The notes beneath the pieces were generated by a model. That model did no database searches. It saw only the letters and a list, made by a program, of their open reading frames with translations, and had not been told where the DNA came from. 42,475 bases of DNA. It comes from an uncultured Thermomicrobiales bacterium (GTDB lineage: Bacteria > Chloroflexota > Chloroflexia > Thermomicrobiales > UBA6265). Positions 25,001 through 32,207 of this stretch are shown one piece after another; the stretch's first letter is position 1; every line of letters begins with the position of its first letter. Where the stretch lies: contig CADCWL010000029.1 in assembly GCA_902806405.1 (NCBI GenBank), forward strand, positions 1 through 42,475, given 5' to 3'. The position numbers were made by a program, and so were the translations under genes.

Positions 25001-25372
25001 GTGGGCGACCCGAACCGTTTCCATCCGGCGGCGGTGACCCCGGTCGGCAACGCGGCGAAGCACCGCCCGGCCCGGCCGTGCTTGGGCCCGACCTGCCGCG
25101 TCGCCGACAGCGACCTTGTGGGAGCGGTGGTGACCGCCCGTCCTGGCGTCCCGCCGGAGGATCTGCCGCCGATCGTTGGCCGCTTCTCTCGGGTCGGCCG
25201 GCGGCGGAAGCGGACGAAGGGGGGGCTCGATCTACCGATCGCCAGGGCGCACGGCTGCCGGATCGGGCGGGGGGCCGCGTCGGCGATCCGGCTCCCCCCG
25301 CGTGCGCCCGCGGCCGAACCGGAGGCGGCGGCGATCGCGACGGCGACGCTTCCGCTCCGAAAGGAACCCTAG
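25001..25372 (+). pseudogene. Decayed sensor histidine kinase, ATP-binding domain fragment
   Basis: The plus frame from 25001 gives GDPNRFHPAAVTPVGNAAKH, then ADSDLVGAVVTARPGVPPEDL, PPIVGRFSRVGRRRKRTKGG and LDLPIARAHGCRI, ending LPL near a TAG at 25370. This is the order of a HATPase_c domain: the N box (x-GNAAKH), G1 box, F box (RF-x-RV) and G2 box. The key residues are damaged: the G1 Asp-x-Gly is TARPG, and the G2 GLGL is GLDL with flanking residues missing. No HisKA or sensor domain is seen upstream. It cannot bind ATP normally, so I call it a remnant. It ends on the last bases of the convergent parB gene. Confidence 0.6.
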
Positions 25373-26511
25373 CTGCGGAGCACGGCGTCGAGCGCGCCGC
25401 AGAGGGCGGCGAGGGGGGCGTAGGCGGCGCCGCCGGGGCGGAGGTCGGCGGCGGGGGCGCGGGCCAGGGTTTGGGCCAGGGCCAGCACCTCCGCGCGGAG
25501 GCGGTCGGCATCGTAGGGCGGGGCGCCGGCGGCATCGGCGGCGCGGGTGAGCGCCTGGCGGTCGGCGCGGGCGCCGACGGCGGCCGCTGCGAGGGCGGCG
25601 AGGAGGGGTGCCGCCGCCGCCGGATCCCCGCCGTCGGTCGCGGCGCGGGGCGGAGCTGTCGCCTCCCCGGCGCGGAACCCCGCGAGGGCCGTCGCGGCGG
25701 CGGCCTCGTCGTCGGGGAGGTGGGCGTCGCGAAGGGCACGGGCGAGGCGCATCGCCTCCTCGGCCGGCAGCTCCTCGGCCACGATCGCCGCCCGCAGCGC
25801 CTCCTGCTGGCCGGGGGGGAGACCCTGGAGGGCGCGGCTCTGCTTCTCGCTGAGGCGGCCGGCGCGGATGTCGTCCCGGGCGGCGTCCGGCAGCTTCTCC
25901 GTACCGAGGAGCTGGAAGAGGCGGCTGCGGCGGACGCCGACCGCCTCGGCGACTGCCTCCCAGGGGGCGTCGTCGAGCTGGACCTTGAGCGCGCGCAGGG
26001 CGGCGGCGCGGTCGACGGCGTTCAGGTCGTCGCGGACGATGTTCTCCATGAGCTGCTGGATCAGCCGCCGCTCCTGCGGCACCTCCCGCACGATCGCCGG
26101 GATCGCCGCCAGGCCGGCGGCACGTGCGGCGCGCCAGCGGCGCTCGCCGTGGAGGACGACGTAGACGTCGCGCCCGGCGTCGTAGCGGACGGCGATCGGC
26201 TGGAGCACCCCCTCGCGGCCGATGCTGGCGGCCAGCTCCGCCAGCTTCGCCTCGTCGAAGGTGCGCCGGGGCTGGTCCGGGTCCCCTTCGATCCGGTCGA
26301 GCCGGATCTCCTTCGCGTCCGGGAGGTCGCCGACGCCGACGGCCTGGGGCCGGCCGTCGGCGAAGAGGGCGTCGACGGTGAAGCGGCGGCGGCCTTTGGC
26401 GGCGGCCCCCCGACCCGCGATCCTGGCGGGAGCCAGCACGTCGTCGTCGGCTCCCCCCAGGATCGGGGCCCCGCTCTCGGGGCGGGGGGAGGCCGTCTCC
26501 GTCCTAGGCAT
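25369..26511 (-). CDS. parB: ParB-family chromosome/plasmid partition protein
   Basis: The 380-residue protein has the ParB/Spo0J layout. The N-terminal CTPase/ParB box runs IRLDRIEGDPDQPRRTFDEA, then SIGREGVLQPIAVR, VLHGERRWRAARAAGL (the GERRxRA nucleotide-binding motif) and LMENIVRDDLNAVDRA. The central helix-turn-helix is around VAEAVGVRRSRLFQLLG, followed by a long Ala-rich C-terminal part. It loads on parS and works with ParA. A 45-residue low-complexity leader precedes the ParB box. ATG 26511 overlaps the end of parA by eight bases. I saw no clear parS site in the window. Confidence 0.9.
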   Translation of the reverse strand: MPRTETASPRPESGAPILGGADDDVLAPARIAGRGAAAKGRRRFTVDALFADGRPQAVGVGDLPDAKEIRLDRIEGDPDQPRRTFDEAKLAELAASIGREGVLQPIAVRYDAGRDVYVVLHGERRWRAARAAGLAAIPAIVREVPQERRLIQQLMENIVRDDLNAVDRAAALRALKVQLDDAPWEAVAEAVGVRRSRLFQLLGTEKLPDAARDDIRAGRLSEKQSRALQGLPPGQQEALRAAIVAEELPAEEAMRLARALRDAHLPDDEAAAATALAGFRAGEATAPPRAATDGGDPAAAAPLLAALAAAAVGARADRQALTRAADAAGAPPYDADRLRAEVLALAQTLARAPAADLRPGGAAYAPLAALCGALDAVLRS

Positions 26512-27346
26512 GGAGCGGGGTCCTCTCGGCGGTGGCCGCGGCGGCGGCGGTCGCGACCGGGTCGTTCGTCTCGAGCCAGGCGCCGACCTCGCGGTAGGCG
26601 GCGGCGACGGCGGAGCGGGGCATGTACTGGAGGATGCTGGTGCGCTCCGCGGCCGACTCGGCGCCCTTGACGGAGAGGGGGACGGCGGGCAGCAGCGCCA
26701 TCTCGGGGAACTCCTCGGCGAGGGTCGCCAGCATGTCGGCGGCGAGGCGGGAGGAGTGGTGGACCTTGGTCGGGAGGAAGCCGACGACCCGCAGCTCCGG
26801 GTTGAGGCGGCGGATGCGGTGGACCGTCTCGAAGAGGCGGCGGAGCACCATCAGCGAGAGGGGGTGGGGCTCGATCGGGACGACCAGTTCGTCGGCGGCG
26901 ACCAGGATGTTGACGGAAAGGACGTTGAGGGCCGGCGGCGAGTCGATCAGAACGTAGTCGTAGGGGGCAAGGTCGGCGGCGCCGAGCCGGTAGTCGAGCT
27001 GGCGCTCCCGCTCCAGGACGTTGAGCAGTTCCAGCTCGGCGGCGGCGAGATCGGGATGGGAGGGGACGAGGGTGACGCCGGGGATCGTGGTCGGGGTGGC
27101 GACATCGGCGATACCGAGGCCGTCCTCGAGGAGCAGGTCGTAGATCGAGCGGTCGAGGCCGGCGACGTCGACGCCGATCGCCATCGTCAGGCTGGCCTGC
27201 GGGTCCATGTCGAGGGCGAGGACGCGGCGACCGCGCTCGGCGAGGGCGGCGGCGACGTTGAGGGTGCTGGTGGTCTTGGCGGTGCCGCCTTTCTGATTGA
27301 AGAAGGCGACGACGCGGGTGGGGGAGGTGCGGGTGCTGCGGGCCAT
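26504..27346 (-). CDS. parA: ParA-family partition ATPase
   Basis: This 280-residue deviant-Walker ATPase has all the expected motifs: Walker A KGGTAKTTSTLN (residues about 19-30, with the signature lysine in KGG), Walker A' VLALDMDPQASLT, and Walker B VLIDSPPAL. The following ILVAADELVVPIEPHPLSL and GFLPTKVHHSSRL are typical of Soj/ParA. It forms dynamic nucleoid-bound dimers that move ParB complexes. ATG 27346 is preceded by GGGGG at 27354-27362. A good promoter lies about 105 bases upstream at 27451-27479. Upstream DNA in the same frame holds a DUF2283 remnant and should not be counted as part of the protein. Confidence 0.92.
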   Translation of the reverse strand: MARSTRTSPTRVVAFFNQKGGTAKTTSTLNVAAALAERGRRVLALDMDPQASLTMAIGVDVAGLDRSIYDLLLEDGLGIADVATPTTIPGVTLVPSHPDLAAAELELLNVLERERQLDYRLGAADLAPYDYVLIDSPPALNVLSVNILVAADELVVPIEPHPLSLMVLRRLFETVHRIRRLNPELRVVGFLPTKVHHSSRLAADMLATLAEEFPEMALLPAVPLSVKGAESAAERTSILQYMPRSAVAAAYREVGAWLETNDPVATAAAAATAERTPLHA

Positions 27347-27450
27347 CGGTGGGGTGCCCCCATGCTGCCGGATGCGCTCCGCCCCGAGGGCGGCGACGCG
27401 GCGCGGGCGCGTCGGCTCCGCGGCGGAGAGTGTACGTACGGCTACCGAGG

Positions 27451-27479
27451 AGGATACCACGGGGGTGACGACGAGGCAA
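27451..27479 (-). promoter_or_regulatory. Sigma-70 promoter for parA-parB
   Basis: Reading the minus strand, TTGCCT (27479-27474) and TATCCT (27456-27451) are separated by exactly 17 bases. Each matches consensus at four of six positions. A start near 27444 would give a leader of about 98 bases before parA. Confidence 0.58.
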
Positions 27480-27559
27480 GGGATGCGCGGTGATGGCGCG
27501 AGGGGGCCGGCCGGCTTCGCGATGCGGGTCGACGGGGAGCGGGTCTCCTGGGCCGAGCG

Positions 27560-27721
27560 GTCGAGGCCGCGGGGGACGTGCCGGATGTCGATCCCGACCG
27601 GCTGCCCGGCCGCGTTGAGGGCGAGGACGACGCCGGCGCCGACCTCCCGGGCGTCGGCGCCGGGGCGACCGTTGAGGTCGATGGAGAGGGGGTCGGTGTT
27701 GGGGTCGGAGGGAAGCGTCGT
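27560..27721 (-). pseudogene. DUF2283-domain remnant
   Basis: The minus frame reads LPSDPNTDPLSIDLNG, then GADAREVGAGVVLALNAAGQ and PVGIDIRHVPRGLD. This resembles DUF2283 proteins, short beta-rich proteins of about 60-70 residues with the pattern YDP-x-x-D-x-L-x-I-x-L and VVLDLDAAGRxVGIEI. No start codon is present: the expected ATG position is ACG ACG (27716-27721), and no ribosome site is visible. The frame then runs on without a stop into the parA leader. Members often stand near small toxin-like genes, but their role is unknown. I judge this a decayed gene. Confidence 0.5.
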
Positions 27722-27861
27722 GGGTGCCCTGTGTCTCCGTTTCGGCGATGCTACGCGCAAGGAGGACACCCCAGCGGCGATGCGGAGACGGCGGGGTGCG
27801 CCCGGGCACGGGCATCCTGTCCGGTGGGTGGACTCGTGGGGAACGCTGCGGTGGCTGTCGG

Positions 27862-28110
27862 ATGAACAAGCGCGGGCTCTCCGACCGGGTGCGCAACAGC
27901 CCGCGCGAGGCGCGGTACTCCGACTCCCAGGTGCTGGTCGAGGCGGTCGGCTCGACACGCCAAGGCACACGGGGACGCCATCGGGTCTACCGGCATCCCT
28001 CCGCTCCCGAGCGCCTCAACGCAGCCGGGTAAGAACGACAAGGCCAAGGAGTGTCAGGCCGCGCCGTTCCTGGACGTGATCCACGCTCGAGACCCGCGGC
28101 GGGAGGATGG
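27862..28110 (+). pseudogene. Decayed HicA-type toxin gene (frameshift)
   Basis: From ATG 27862 the frame gives LSDRVRNSPREARYSDSQVL, then VEAVGSTRQGTRGRHRVY and RHPSAPERLNAAG, ending at TAA 28030-28032. The next frame continues KNDKAKECQAAPFLDVIHAR. Joined, this follows one HicA subfamily: (R/N)-x-x-YSDFxALVEAFGF-x-x-x-R-x-x-GSHRIYRHP-x-x-PE-x-LN-x-Q-x-x-x-GKAK-x-YQ-x-x-QFL. HicA toxins are small mRNA interferases with a double-stranded-RNA-binding-like fold; the catalytic His sits in the GSH motif, which is GRH here. The frameshift removes the C-terminal third, so activity is unlikely. A HicB-like antitoxin follows directly. Confidence 0.6.
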
Positions 28111-28371
28111 ATCGCGAAGGACGATTGCCCCATCGTCATCTTCTTCTGGGGCGAAGGGGACGAGGTGTACATTGCGGACGTTCGCGACCTCCGCTATTGG
28201 TCGGCCCACGGCGAGATGCCCGAGGAGGCGCTGCGGGAGATCCTGATCGCGTGGGAGCCCTGGCTGAAGGTGGCCCACGAGGACGGCCTGTCCCTCCCTG
28301 ATCCGAGCGCGTTCGGGGCCCTGCCCGCGCCCGCCCGGAAGGCGGCGCCGATCACGGTCGACGCCGCCTAG
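28111..28371 (+). pseudogene. HicB-type antitoxin gene, start codon lost
   Basis: The frame reads AKDDCPIVIFFWGEGDEVYI, then ADVRDLRYWSAHGEMPEEAL, REILIAWEPWLKVAHEDGLS and LPDPSAFGALPAPARK, with TAG at 28369-28371. This is a HicB antitoxin: a degenerate RNase-H-like fold with the signature ADVPDL-x-x-x-SAHGETPEEAL and the following IPEP-like PDPS. The expected start before AKDD is ATC at 28111, although a GGGAGG ribosome site sits just before it at 28101-28106 (the ATG at 28107 is in another frame). The open frame is otherwise undamaged for 86 codons. It may be silent, may be started from ATC inefficiently, or may be read from GTG 28051 as an N-terminally extended form. It is convergent with the Fur-family gene. 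Confidence 0.58.
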
Positions 28372-28391
28372 GCTCCGACCCCCCCGGAAGT

Positions 28392-28805
28392 CTAGGCGGG
28401 CGACGCGGTGGGGTTGGGCTCGGCGGCGCAGCGGGGGCAACGACCGTAGAGGGTGAGGTGGTGGGCCTCGACGACGAAGCCGTCGGGCAGCGTCGTGCCG
28501 TCCGGGATGGCGACGAGGCAGCCGAGGCAGCGGTCCAGCTCGAACCAGTGGTCGCAGCTCAGGCAGCGGAAGTGGTGGTGGTGGCCGCGGCCGATCGGCT
28601 CGTAGTGCGGCTCCTCGCCGGGGAAGTCGACGGCGACGATGTGCTCGGTGGCAAGGAGGAGCTTGACCGTGCGGTAGACGGTCGCCAGCCCGAGGCCCGG
28701 CGCGTCCTGACTGGCGCGGGCGTGGATCTGCGGGATGGAGAGGGGACCGGCCGCCTGTCGGATGGTATCGAGAATGGCGTGTCGCTGAGCGGTCTGGCGC
28801 TGCAT
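28392..28805 (-). CDS. Fur-family metal/peroxide-responsive repressor
   Basis: The 137-residue protein has the winged-helix N-terminal domain (TAQRHAILDTIRQAAGPLSI, then GLGLATVYRTVKLLLAT, the recognition helix). The C-terminal dimerisation domain has the metal site GRGHHHHFRCLSC, the first CxxC (CLSCDHWFELD) and a second CxxC (CPRCAAE), which together form the structural zinc site. Whether it senses Fe(II), Zn(II) or peroxide (Fur, Zur or PerR) is not decidable here. ATG 28805 has no ribosome site; a -10-like TACACT ends six bases before it, so the mRNA may be leaderless. It is divergent from a thioredoxin-reductase-like gene whose promoter overlaps a palindrome. Confidence 0.87.
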   Translation of the reverse strand: MQRQTAQRHAILDTIRQAAGPLSIPQIHARASQDAPGLGLATVYRTVKLLLATEHIVAVDFPGEEPHYEPIGRGHHHHFRCLSCDHWFELDRCLGCLVAIPDGTTLPDGFVVEAHHLTLYGRCPRCAAEPNPTASPA

Positions 28806-28811
28806 CCGGGC

Positions 28812-28817
28812 AGTGTA
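28812..28817 (-). promoter_or_regulatory. -10 element of a possibly leaderless Fur-family transcript
   Basis: The minus strand reads TGG-TACACT followed by six bases and then the ATG at 28805. A TG at the extended -10 position is present, but no -35 at proper spacing. Transcription would begin at or next to the A of the start codon. Confidence 0.45.
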
Positions 28818-28887
28818 CCACCGCCCCCGATCGACATCCTCAATGCCCACCGCGCGCGCGGGCTCCGGGATGGGTTCCGGTCGAGGC

Positions 28888-28916
28888 TTGACCCACTGCT
28901 CCAGAGATGTGATAAT
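28888..28916 (+). promoter_or_regulatory. Sigma-70 promoter of the thioredoxin-reductase-like gene
   Basis: TTGACC (28888-28893) and GATAAT (28911-28916) are 17 bases apart; each matches consensus at five of six positions. The AT-rich island is conspicuous in this GC-rich DNA. The expected start is near 28923, giving a leader of about 40 bases. Confidence 0.65.
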
Positions 28917-28924
28917 GAATTATC
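28911..28924. promoter_or_regulatory. Palindromic operator candidate overlapping the -10 box
   Basis: GATAATGAATTATC is a perfect 6-bp inverted repeat with a two-base centre. It resembles half of a Fur box (GATAATGATAATCATTATC-type) and covers the -10 box of the plus-strand promoter. TATCGATA partly overlaps at 28921-28928. The adjacent Fur-family gene makes it a natural candidate operator; binding is inferred. Confidence 0.45.
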
Positions 28925-28961
28925 GATATCGGACACTATTCTAGGAAGAAGGGGACGCGTG

Positions 28962-29897
28962 ATGTACGACGCGATCGTCGTTGGGGGCGGGGTGGCCGGC
29001 CTAAGCGCCGGCTTGATGCTGGGGCGGGCGCGGCGGCGGGTGCTGCTGCTCGACGCGGGGGAGCCGAGGAACGCGTCGGCGGCGGCGGCCCACGGCGTCT
29101 TCACGCGGGATGGGACGCCGCCGCTGGAGCTTCTCCGGCTCGCCCGGGAGCAGCTTCGGCCGTACGCGACGGTCGAGCTCCGGAGCGAGGCGGCGGTCGC
29201 CGCCTTGGCCGTCGACGGCGGCTTCGAGGTGGAGTTGGCGGACGGGGAGCGGGCGCGGGGGCGCAAGCTCCTCCTCGCGACCGGCGTCCGCGACGAGCTG
29301 CCGGCGATCCCCGGCTTCGCGGAGCTGTGGGGTGGGAGCGTCTTTACCTGCCCGTACTGCCACGGCTGGGAGATGCGGGACGAGCCGCTCGCGGTCTACG
29401 CGAACGGCGCGGTCGCGATGCACGCGGCGCCGCTGCTCCGAAACTGGAGCCGCGACGTGGTCCTGCTGACCGATGGGCCTGCGGAGCTGACCGCGGAGGA
29501 GCGCGCCAAGCTGGCCGCGTTGGAGATCCCGGTCCGGGAGGAGCGGGTCGCGCGGCTGGTTGGGGCCGCGGCCGGCGCGCCCGGAGGGGGCGAGCGGCGG
29601 CTGGAGTGCGTGGTCTTCGTGGGCGGGGAGGAGCTGCGGCGGCGCGGCATCCTGATGCGGCCCGGGCAGCGGCCGCGGACGGAGCTGGCGGTGGGGCTCG
29701 GCTGCGGGCTGAAGGAGGATGGCCCGATGGCCGGGCTGATCGTGGTCGACGCCACGCAGCAGACGACGGTCCCCGGCGTCTTCGCGGCCGGGGATCTCGT
29801 CGGCATGCCGCAGGTGAACATCGCCGCCGCGTCCGGGTCGACGGCGGGGGCGATGCTCAACGCCGCGCTGATTGCGGAGGAGGTGGCGGCGGCCTGA
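28962..29897 (+). CDS. Thioredoxin-reductase-like NAD(P)/FAD flavoprotein
   Basis: This is a 311-residue protein. The FAD dinucleotide motif is VGGGVAGLSAGLMLGRARRR near residue 7. The redox-active disulfide is Cys-Pro-Tyr-Cys in GGSVFTCPYCHGWEM, and the second FAD motif is TVPGVFAAGDLVGMPQVNIA. The place where classic reductases have the NADPH motif GxGxxA is AVYANGAVAMHAAPLLRNWS, which lacks the usual glycines. It may therefore use another electron donor, as do the ferredoxin-dependent or donor-unknown members of this family. ATG 28962 follows AGGAAGAAGGGG. It is divergent from the Fur-family regulator and likely under its control, in a redox-stress role. Confidence 0.85.
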   Translation: MYDAIVVGGGVAGLSAGLMLGRARRRVLLLDAGEPRNASAAAAHGVFTRDGTPPLELLRLAREQLRPYATVELRSEAAVAALAVDGGFEVELADGERARGRKLLLATGVRDELPAIPGFAELWGGSVFTCPYCHGWEMRDEPLAVYANGAVAMHAAPLLRNWSRDVVLLTDGPAELTAEERAKLAALEIPVREERVARLVGAAAGAPGGGERRLECVVFVGGEELRRRGILMRPGQRPRTELAVGLGCGLKEDGPMAGLIVVDATQQTTVPGVFAAGDLVGMPQVNIAAASGSTAGAMLNAALIAEEVAAA

Positions 29898-29942
29898 GCC
29901 CGGGTGCCGTCATTGGGGGCGTCGGTGCAGCTCCTCGCGACG

Positions 29943-29962
29943 CCGGCCCGGCGCGGGGCCGG
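29943..29962 (+). terminator. Short GC-rich hairpin after the flavoprotein gene
   Basis: CCGGCCC (29943-29949) pairs with GGGCCGG (29956-29962) around a six-base loop, 45 bases after the stop. No T tract follows. It is a possible weak terminator. Confidence 0.3.
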
Positions 29963-30163
29963 TGCCGAGGCAATCCCGACCCCGCGCCGAACCTGCCACC
30001 CCCACCGCCGGTCGAGATGGTCGCCTGGCGCGGCGCTCTTCGGCGGCGCTTCGAGGTCGGTTCGGCCGTTCGGGACGACCGAACCGGTGTCTCCACCGCC
30101 GCCGCCGGCGCGGCCACGTCGTACGACGGATGAGACAGCGAGCGGCGGGAAGGAGGACCGACG

Positions 30164-30817
30164 ATGATCGATGAGATCGACGGCGAGGTCGGCGGCGGCG
30201 AGGCGGAGCGGTTCTGGGAGAGGCACTACACGGGGCGCGAACAGGTCTGGAGCGGGAACGCGAACGCGGTCCTCGTCGACGTCGTCGGGTCCCTGCCGCC
30301 GGGGACGGCGCTGGACCTCGGCTGCGGCGAAGGGGGGGACGCGATCTGGTTGGCCGGGCGCGGCTGGCGCGTGACCGCGGTCGACGTCTCCGCCACGGCC
30401 CTTGGGCGGGGGGCGGCCGCCGCGGTGGCGGCCGGAGTCGGGGACCGGATCGATTTCCAGCGGCACGACCTGGCCGAAAGCATTCCCGATGGCCCCTTCG
30501 ATCTGGTCTCCGCCCAGTACCTGCAGTCGCCGGTGGATTTCCCCCGCGAGCGCGTCTTGCGGGTGGCGGCGAGCGCGGTGGCGCCCGGCGGCCTCCTGCT
30601 GATCGTCGCCCACGCCTCGGTCGCGCCCTGGTCGTGGGACCAGGACCCGCATCGGCGCTTCCCCACCCCGGAGGAGGAGCTTGGCGCGCTCGACCTGAGC
30701 CCCGAACGTTGGAGCACCGAACGGCTCGGCACTCCCGCGCGTCGGGCCGTTGGCCCGAGCGGGGAAGCCGCCACCGTTCGGGACAACGTGATCGCTGTCA
30801 GACGCCTTCCCCGGTAA
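30164..30817 (+). CDS. Class I SAM-dependent methyltransferase, TehB/thiopurine-methyltransferase-like
   Basis: The 217-residue protein has the N-terminal FWERHYTGREQVWSGNANAV segment and the SAM-binding motif ALDLGCGEGGDAIWLAGRGW, then VTAVDVSATAL. FDLVSAQYLQSP is the post-motif strand, and the C-terminal PGGLLLIVAHASVAP is standard. The W-x-x-x-Y and GCGEGGDAIWLA wording is typical of TehB-like enzymes that methylate small metabolites or oxyanions; the substrate is unknown. ATG 30164 has a strong AGGAGG site at 30151-30156. No obvious operon partner is seen; decayed genes follow downstream. Confidence 0.82.
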   Translation: MIDEIDGEVGGGEAERFWERHYTGREQVWSGNANAVLVDVVGSLPPGTALDLGCGEGGDAIWLAGRGWRVTAVDVSATALGRGAAAAVAAGVGDRIDFQRHDLAESIPDGPFDLVSAQYLQSPVDFPRERVLRVAASAVAPGGLLLIVAHASVAPWSWDQDPHRRFPTPEEELGALDLSPERWSTERLGTPARRAVGPSGEAATVRDNVIAVRRLPR

Positions 30818-31080
30818 CGCCCCCGTCCACTCCCCGACCGTCGCTACGACGTCGACCGCGACACTCGCCGCGGCGACGGGCGACTCTGCCGCCGCCGCGG
30901 ACGGCGCTGTAACGGAGTCATCCGCCGCCGAGGGCGACTCGGGAGTGGCCGATTCCGCGCGGGGGGCTGGGCCCGGCCGCCGACGCCGCGTGGACACCGG
31001 CGGTCGTGCTCGACGCCTCGATCGTGGAAATCGACCTGCGGGGCGCGGACCGATCCGGTCCCGCGGACGCGGTCGCCGGG

Positions 31081-31290
31081 GAGAAGCCCGGGCGCCGCTG
31101 CGCTGGGATGGTCGTGGCGTGCGTCGACCCGGATCGTCCGGCGGAGGACGGCGAGGAACGGCGGCGCGCGATCGGCGCCGCTCCTCGCCCGCTCAGGACG
31201 GTGGTCTTCACCGACCGCGGCGATACCCGGCGCATCGTCTCCACGCGGAGGGCCAGAGACGAGGAGCGGGACCGATACGACCGGGGCGGT
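31081..31290 (+). pseudogene. Decayed BrnT-type toxin gene
   Basis: The plus frame reads AEDGEERRRAIGAAPRPL, then RTVVFTDRGDTRRIVSTRRA and RDEERDRYDRG. This is the C-terminal half of a BrnT toxin: ER-x-x-x-IG, VV-(F/Y)-T-(D/E)-RGD-x-x-RIISARRA-x-x-x-ER-x-x-Y. The N-terminal part (WDP-x-KA-x-x-N-x-x-KHGV-x-F) cannot be found intact; EKPGRRCAGMVVACVDPD just upstream is a worn match. There is no start or stop in frame. BrnT is an mRNA-cleaving ribonuclease toxin. An HTH antitoxin remnant begins within the last bases of this one. Confidence 0.58.
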
Positions 31291-31637
31291 CCGGCTACCC
31301 GACGGAACCGCGATCCTCACCCCGATCGACGGCACTTAGCGGCCTGTCACGGACCCGACGGGCTGGGCGCGGGTCGACGCCCCGACCGGGACGACATCGG
31401 GGCCAACGCCGCGAGGGTCCGGGATAGGCCGCCGATGACGTCGATGCGCTCGCGCGGACGCGACCCCTGCCGAGCCCGACGGCGGTGCGGTAGCACCTGC
31501 GCTCGTCCGAAGAGGCGGTTTGCTGCCAGTTCCGGAACCCTCCCGGCGCGCTCCGAGGCTGGGAGCAGGGGGTTGGCGGCCTCGACCGTGTCGCCCTGAC
31601 GCTGCTGCGCGGGATCGGTCCCGATCCCGCGGCCCGG
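31274..31637 (+). pseudogene. Decayed HTH (XRE-like) antitoxin gene paired with BrnT
   Basis: Homologous pieces occur in order but in more than one frame. First comes GAVRLPDGTAILTPIDG, a TAG at 31337, then RPVTDPTGWARVDA. A frame change gives DDIGANAARVRDRPPMTS, and another gives DVDALARTRPLPSPTAVR, a TAG, SSEEAVCCQFRNPPGALRGW then EQGVGGLDRVALTLLRGIGP. The last part is the helix-turn-helix of antitoxins of the FAARF-x-IP-x-GTLR-x-WEQGR type that accompany BrnT-like toxins; the (T/D)WARVDAL-TD-x-DI piece is the typical linker. At least two stops and two frameshifts show that it is dead. Confidence 0.62.
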
Positions 31638-31770
31638 TCGGAGGCGCACGCGCGTAAGCGCCCGTGCGGGCTGGGACGCGGCCCTCGTCTTCGGTCGGTC
31701 GTGCTTGGGCTTCGGGTTGACCATTGGGATGGTCGTGGCTGGGCGCAGCTGGCGCGAGAATCCGCTTCCA

Positions 31771-32176
31771 TCAGGACCGCATCTGCCCCGCGACGAAGCC
31801 GGCGAGCTCGCCGAAGACGGCTGCAGCCGCGTGTCCGGTAGAAGTTCGGCGCCTGGAAGGAGACGGTGTCGAGGTGGGCGCGCGCGCAGCCGCGGCGGGC
31901 CGCCTCCGCCTCGGCGGCTGCCAGCAACCGCCCGCCGTGCCCCTGGCCCCGGAGGTCCTCGCGGCCCCGCAGGACGTCGACGCGGAGCAAGTCCCGTTTC
32001 GCGTCGCCGCCGAGGCCGGCCAGGTCGCCGTTTGGGTCGCGTAGGAGGAGCGTTAGCGGCCAATGGCCGTCGTCGCCGCCGAGGCGGCGGTCGAAGGCGG
32101 CCAGCTCCCGGCCGATCACTGCGACGTCGGCGCGGTCGGGCGCGTCGGTCAGTCTCGTCTGATGCTCCGCGTCCAT
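31771..32176 (-). pseudogene. GNAT acetyltransferase gene with C-terminal frameshift
   Basis: From ATG 32176 the frame gives VIGRELAAFDRRLGGDDGHW, PLTLLLRDPNGDLAGLGG, then REDLRGQGHGGRLLAAAEAE and LDTVSFQAPNFYRTRG. This is a GNAT enzyme with the acetyl-CoA loop RGQGHGGRLL intact. After YRTRG the expected continuation, VFGELAGFVAGQMRS, is in another frame and ends at TGA 31771-31773. In the original frame translation would instead run on for more than 150 residues of unrelated sequence. The break falls in the last 15 % of the domain, so residual folding is possible but unlikely to be normal. Confidence 0.62.
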
Positions 32177-32207
32177 CGTTCCCCGAGACCAACCCTGCGG
32201 TCGACGT

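Noticed and set aside
27347-27970. Upstream extension of the parA frame to 27970
   Set aside because: The extension contains the DUF2283 remnant and promoter-like sequence, whereas ParA begins normally at ATG 27346 just before the Walker A motif.
30818-31080. Open frames on both strands after the TehB-like methyltransferase
   Set aside because: They are low-complexity (Ala/Thr/Ser or Arg/Pro) and match nothing I recognise; nothing in this stretch supports a gene.
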